Origin: Azonexus hydrophilus
Lineage (GTDB): Bacteria > Pseudomonadota > Gammaproteobacteria > Burkholderiales > Rhodocyclaceae
DNA length: 52,431 bases
Assembly (NCBI RefSeq): GCF_905120355.1
Contig: NZ_CAJHOB010000017.1
Coordinates: forward strand, 1 to 52,431
Direction: 5' to 3'
In this document: in pieces, positions 51,147-52,431 of the stretch
Position numbering within the stretch: position 1 is the first letter of the stretch
Layout: the number at the start of each line of letters is the position of its first letter
Program-made: the position numbers and the translations under genes
The notes under the pieces: model-generated
Told to the model about the DNA's origin: nothing
The model's input: the letters and a program-made list of their open reading frames with translations, nothing else
Database searches by the model: none

Positions 51147-51692
51147 CTAATTTTGTTTGCTGCGCCGCACAAAAGGGTTTTTTGTGGCGGTTGGTGAAGC
51201 GGCCCCGGTGTTGCCGGCCAGCAGCGCGCCGCTCGGGGCGAGGTCGCCGTCCTGCAGGCGGGCATAGACGCGCGGCACGAGCGCCTGTTGCGTCGAGCCG
51301 TCGGGCAGGGTGACGGTTTCAGAAACCAGCCAGACGATGTCGGTGGTCAGTTGGGCGACCTGCGCCGCGGAAAGCGCCACGCCGGGAATGAGTTGCCATT
51401 CCTGCGCCACGCTGACGCCCGCCGCCAGCAGCGCCTGATACTGCGCTTCGTCGTCGGCGTAGCCGGCCAGGAAGCGGCGGCCCGTCAGTTGCGCCACCTG
51501 CTCGGCGATGAGCCGCTGTTCGTAGAAACCGTCGCCCAGGCGTTTTTGCATCTGCGCCGGATCGAGACTGAGCGCTTGCAGCAGGTAGTCCGAGGACAGC
51601 CAGGTCCGGTAATTGGCAAAGACCGGGTCGGTTTCAAGCAGGTAATGGGCCGTGCTGCCGGGTTGCTGGTGGTAGAGACGATTACGCCGCAT
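51147..51692 (-). pseudogene. Remnant of a filamentous haemagglutinin / CdiA-type adhesin
   Basis: The 181-residue frame matches an internal, non-catalytic stretch of large two-partner-secretion haemagglutinins: YLLETDPVFANYRTWLSSDYLLQALSLDP, KRLGDGFYEQRLIAEQVAQLTGRRFLAGYADDEAQYQALL, QLTTDIVWLVSETVTLPDGSTQQALVPRVYARL and GALLAGNT. Full proteins are thousands of residues; here there is no signal, no TPS domain and no toxin end, and the tail after GALLAGNT is unlike the family. The frame continues upstream only to a stop at 51753-51755. I read it as a decayed fragment, though translation of the piece cannot be excluded. Confidence 0.75.
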
Positions 51693-51789
51693 TCGCCGTT
51701 GCTTGCTTCGGCGGCGGGCGGATTCGGGGGCGGGGATCGGAAGGGCTGTAGATCAGGGCGTGGGCGACGGTGTTCATGGCGCATAGCTT

Positions 51790-52410
51790 TCACTGCTGCC
51801 CGTTGGCAGGTTTCACGATATAGGGGTCTGCTTCTTCATCGTATCCGGGCGGCGGCTTGAGCTTGATTGACGACATGACCGTGTTGACGCTCTCGTAGGC
51901 CGATTTCATCCAGCCGGGGCGGGGAGAATCAGGGAGGTAGTATTTTTCTGGAATGAACTGGTTGTACATAATATATATCTTGAGAATGCGATCTTTAGCA
52001 AGCGCCGTAAAATAACTCTCGCTAGAACCCATTTCACTTAAATCCCACCTGTGAAACCATTTCCTTCCATCAATAATAATTTCACTAACCTCAGCGCCTG
52101 CCGGGTAGAGTTTTCCGTCATGATGGCTGCGCACCATAAAATCTCTTCGCTGGCTTCGTCCAACTTCTTTTAGCAGATCACCCAGCACCATGAAATTCCG
52201 GCGATACCTTTCTGACGACTCTGATTGGTCTATGTGCACGAATAAATTACAGTCAATATCAAGCTGGCCAAGTTGTGAAGAATTCAGGAAGGGAGGCCCG
52301 AATCTATAAGTCCTGAAAAAAGAAAAAACACCTTCTTTATATTTACTCTCGCCCGTTTTGGCGCCATAGGCATTAACAGGCCGTTGAAAAACCCCGCAAA
52401 TTCCATGCAA
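51790..52410 (-). CDS. Hypothetical protein, low GC, near the window edge
   Basis: A 206-residue frame from a TTG at 52410. I do not recognise its family. It is soluble-looking, with no signal peptide or membrane helix, and has aromatic and charged motifs FSFFRTYRFGPPFLNSSQLGQLD, IIIDGRKWFHRWDLSEMG and IYIMYNQFIPEKYYLPDSPRPGW. Base composition is clearly lower in GC than the rest of the window, suggesting transfer. The true start may be downstream (the first ~20 residues, HGICGVFQRPVNAYGAKTG, look unlike the rest). Its position beside an adhesin/CdiA remnant makes an immunity-type gene possible, but nothing proves it. Confidence 0.55.
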   Translation of the reverse strand: MHGICGVFQRPVNAYGAKTGESKYKEGVFSFFRTYRFGPPFLNSSQLGQLDIDCNLFVHIDQSESSERYRRNFMVLGDLLKEVGRSQRRDFMVRSHHDGKLYPAGAEVSEIIIDGRKWFHRWDLSEMGSSESYFTALAKDRILKIYIMYNQFIPEKYYLPDSPRPGWMKSAYESVNTVMSSIKLKPPPGYDEEADPYIVKPANGQQ

Positions 52411-52431
52411 ATGGTATAATTTGTCTTTCGA

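Noticed and set aside
51693..51789. Small 31-codon frame (MNTVAHALIYSPSDP...) between the adhesin remnant and the orphan gene
   Set aside because: It is too short, Pro/Arg-rich and overlaps the upstream extension of the remnant in another frame; nothing supports expression.

Overview
The window reads as the chromosome of a betaproteobacterium, most likely of the Rhodocyclales. The evidence is the gene order mnmG-rsmG-parA-parB-atpIBEFHAGDC, ubiquinone genes, a tandem pair of BPSS1780-type membrane proteins, DUF2782 near polA, a CXXCH-containing sensor kinase, a cobalamin-riboswitch-controlled cobTSC operon, and a permuted tmRNA with the tag ANDERFAVAA. The DNA is GC-rich throughout. Only the last ~650 bases look clearly different, with lower GC. 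The order-level assignment is inference; the gene calls come from the sequence.

Layout. 1-1976 (+): tail of an unknown gene, a DUF971 protein, ubiE and ubiJ, ending at a bidirectional terminator. 2035-13143 (-): one nearly continuous block of mnmG, rsmG, parA and parB (4-bp overlaps between successive genes), then a sigma70-like promoter and the full F1Fo ATP synthase operon. 13307-18869 (+): a receiver-TPR protein, riboflavin synthase, a Cache-PAS-GGDEF diguanylate cyclase and a small lipoprotein. 18938-19235 (+): ssrA in circularly permuted form. 19294-23714 (-): HPr, enzyme I and a copper-type TonB-dependent receptor whose Shine-Dalgarno sits in a perfect 9-bp hairpin. 23929-27431: an exported SUMF1-domain protein (+), then rapZ, ubiX and meso-diaminopimelate dehydrogenase (-). 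27632-30342 (+): a ProQ-domain RNA chaperone, a second diguanylate cyclase and an isochorismatase-family hydrolase.

30349-34544 is a corrinoid salvage locus. An outer-membrane channel gene and cobU (-) face a cobalamin riboswitch with its own terminator and cobT-cobS-cobC (+). 34579-42072 is housekeeping: polA (-), then a LOG-family protein, DUF2782, two BPSS1780 proteins, nadD, rsfS, rlmH and maf (+). 42076-46810 (-): enoyl-CoA hydratase, an Aer-like PAS chemoreceptor and a hybrid histidine kinase with a haem-binding CXXCH motif. 46996-50031 (+): a second outer-membrane channel of the same type as the cobU-linked one, and acetoacetyl-CoA synthetase. 50028-52410 (-): an acyltransferase, a remnant of a haemagglutinin/CdiA-type adhesin, and a lower-GC orphan gene. 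This right end is the accessory part of the window.

The main themes are energy and cofactor housekeeping (ATP synthase, ubiquinone, riboflavin, NAD, cobalamin) mixed with signalling (two diguanylate cyclases, a chemoreceptor, a haem sensor kinase, a receiver-TPR adaptor, PTS HPr/EI and RapZ). I found no CRISPR array, intact insertion sequence, prophage or ordinary tRNA/rRNA gene. The most notable structure is the two-piece tmRNA gene, followed by the hairpin on the copper receptor leader.
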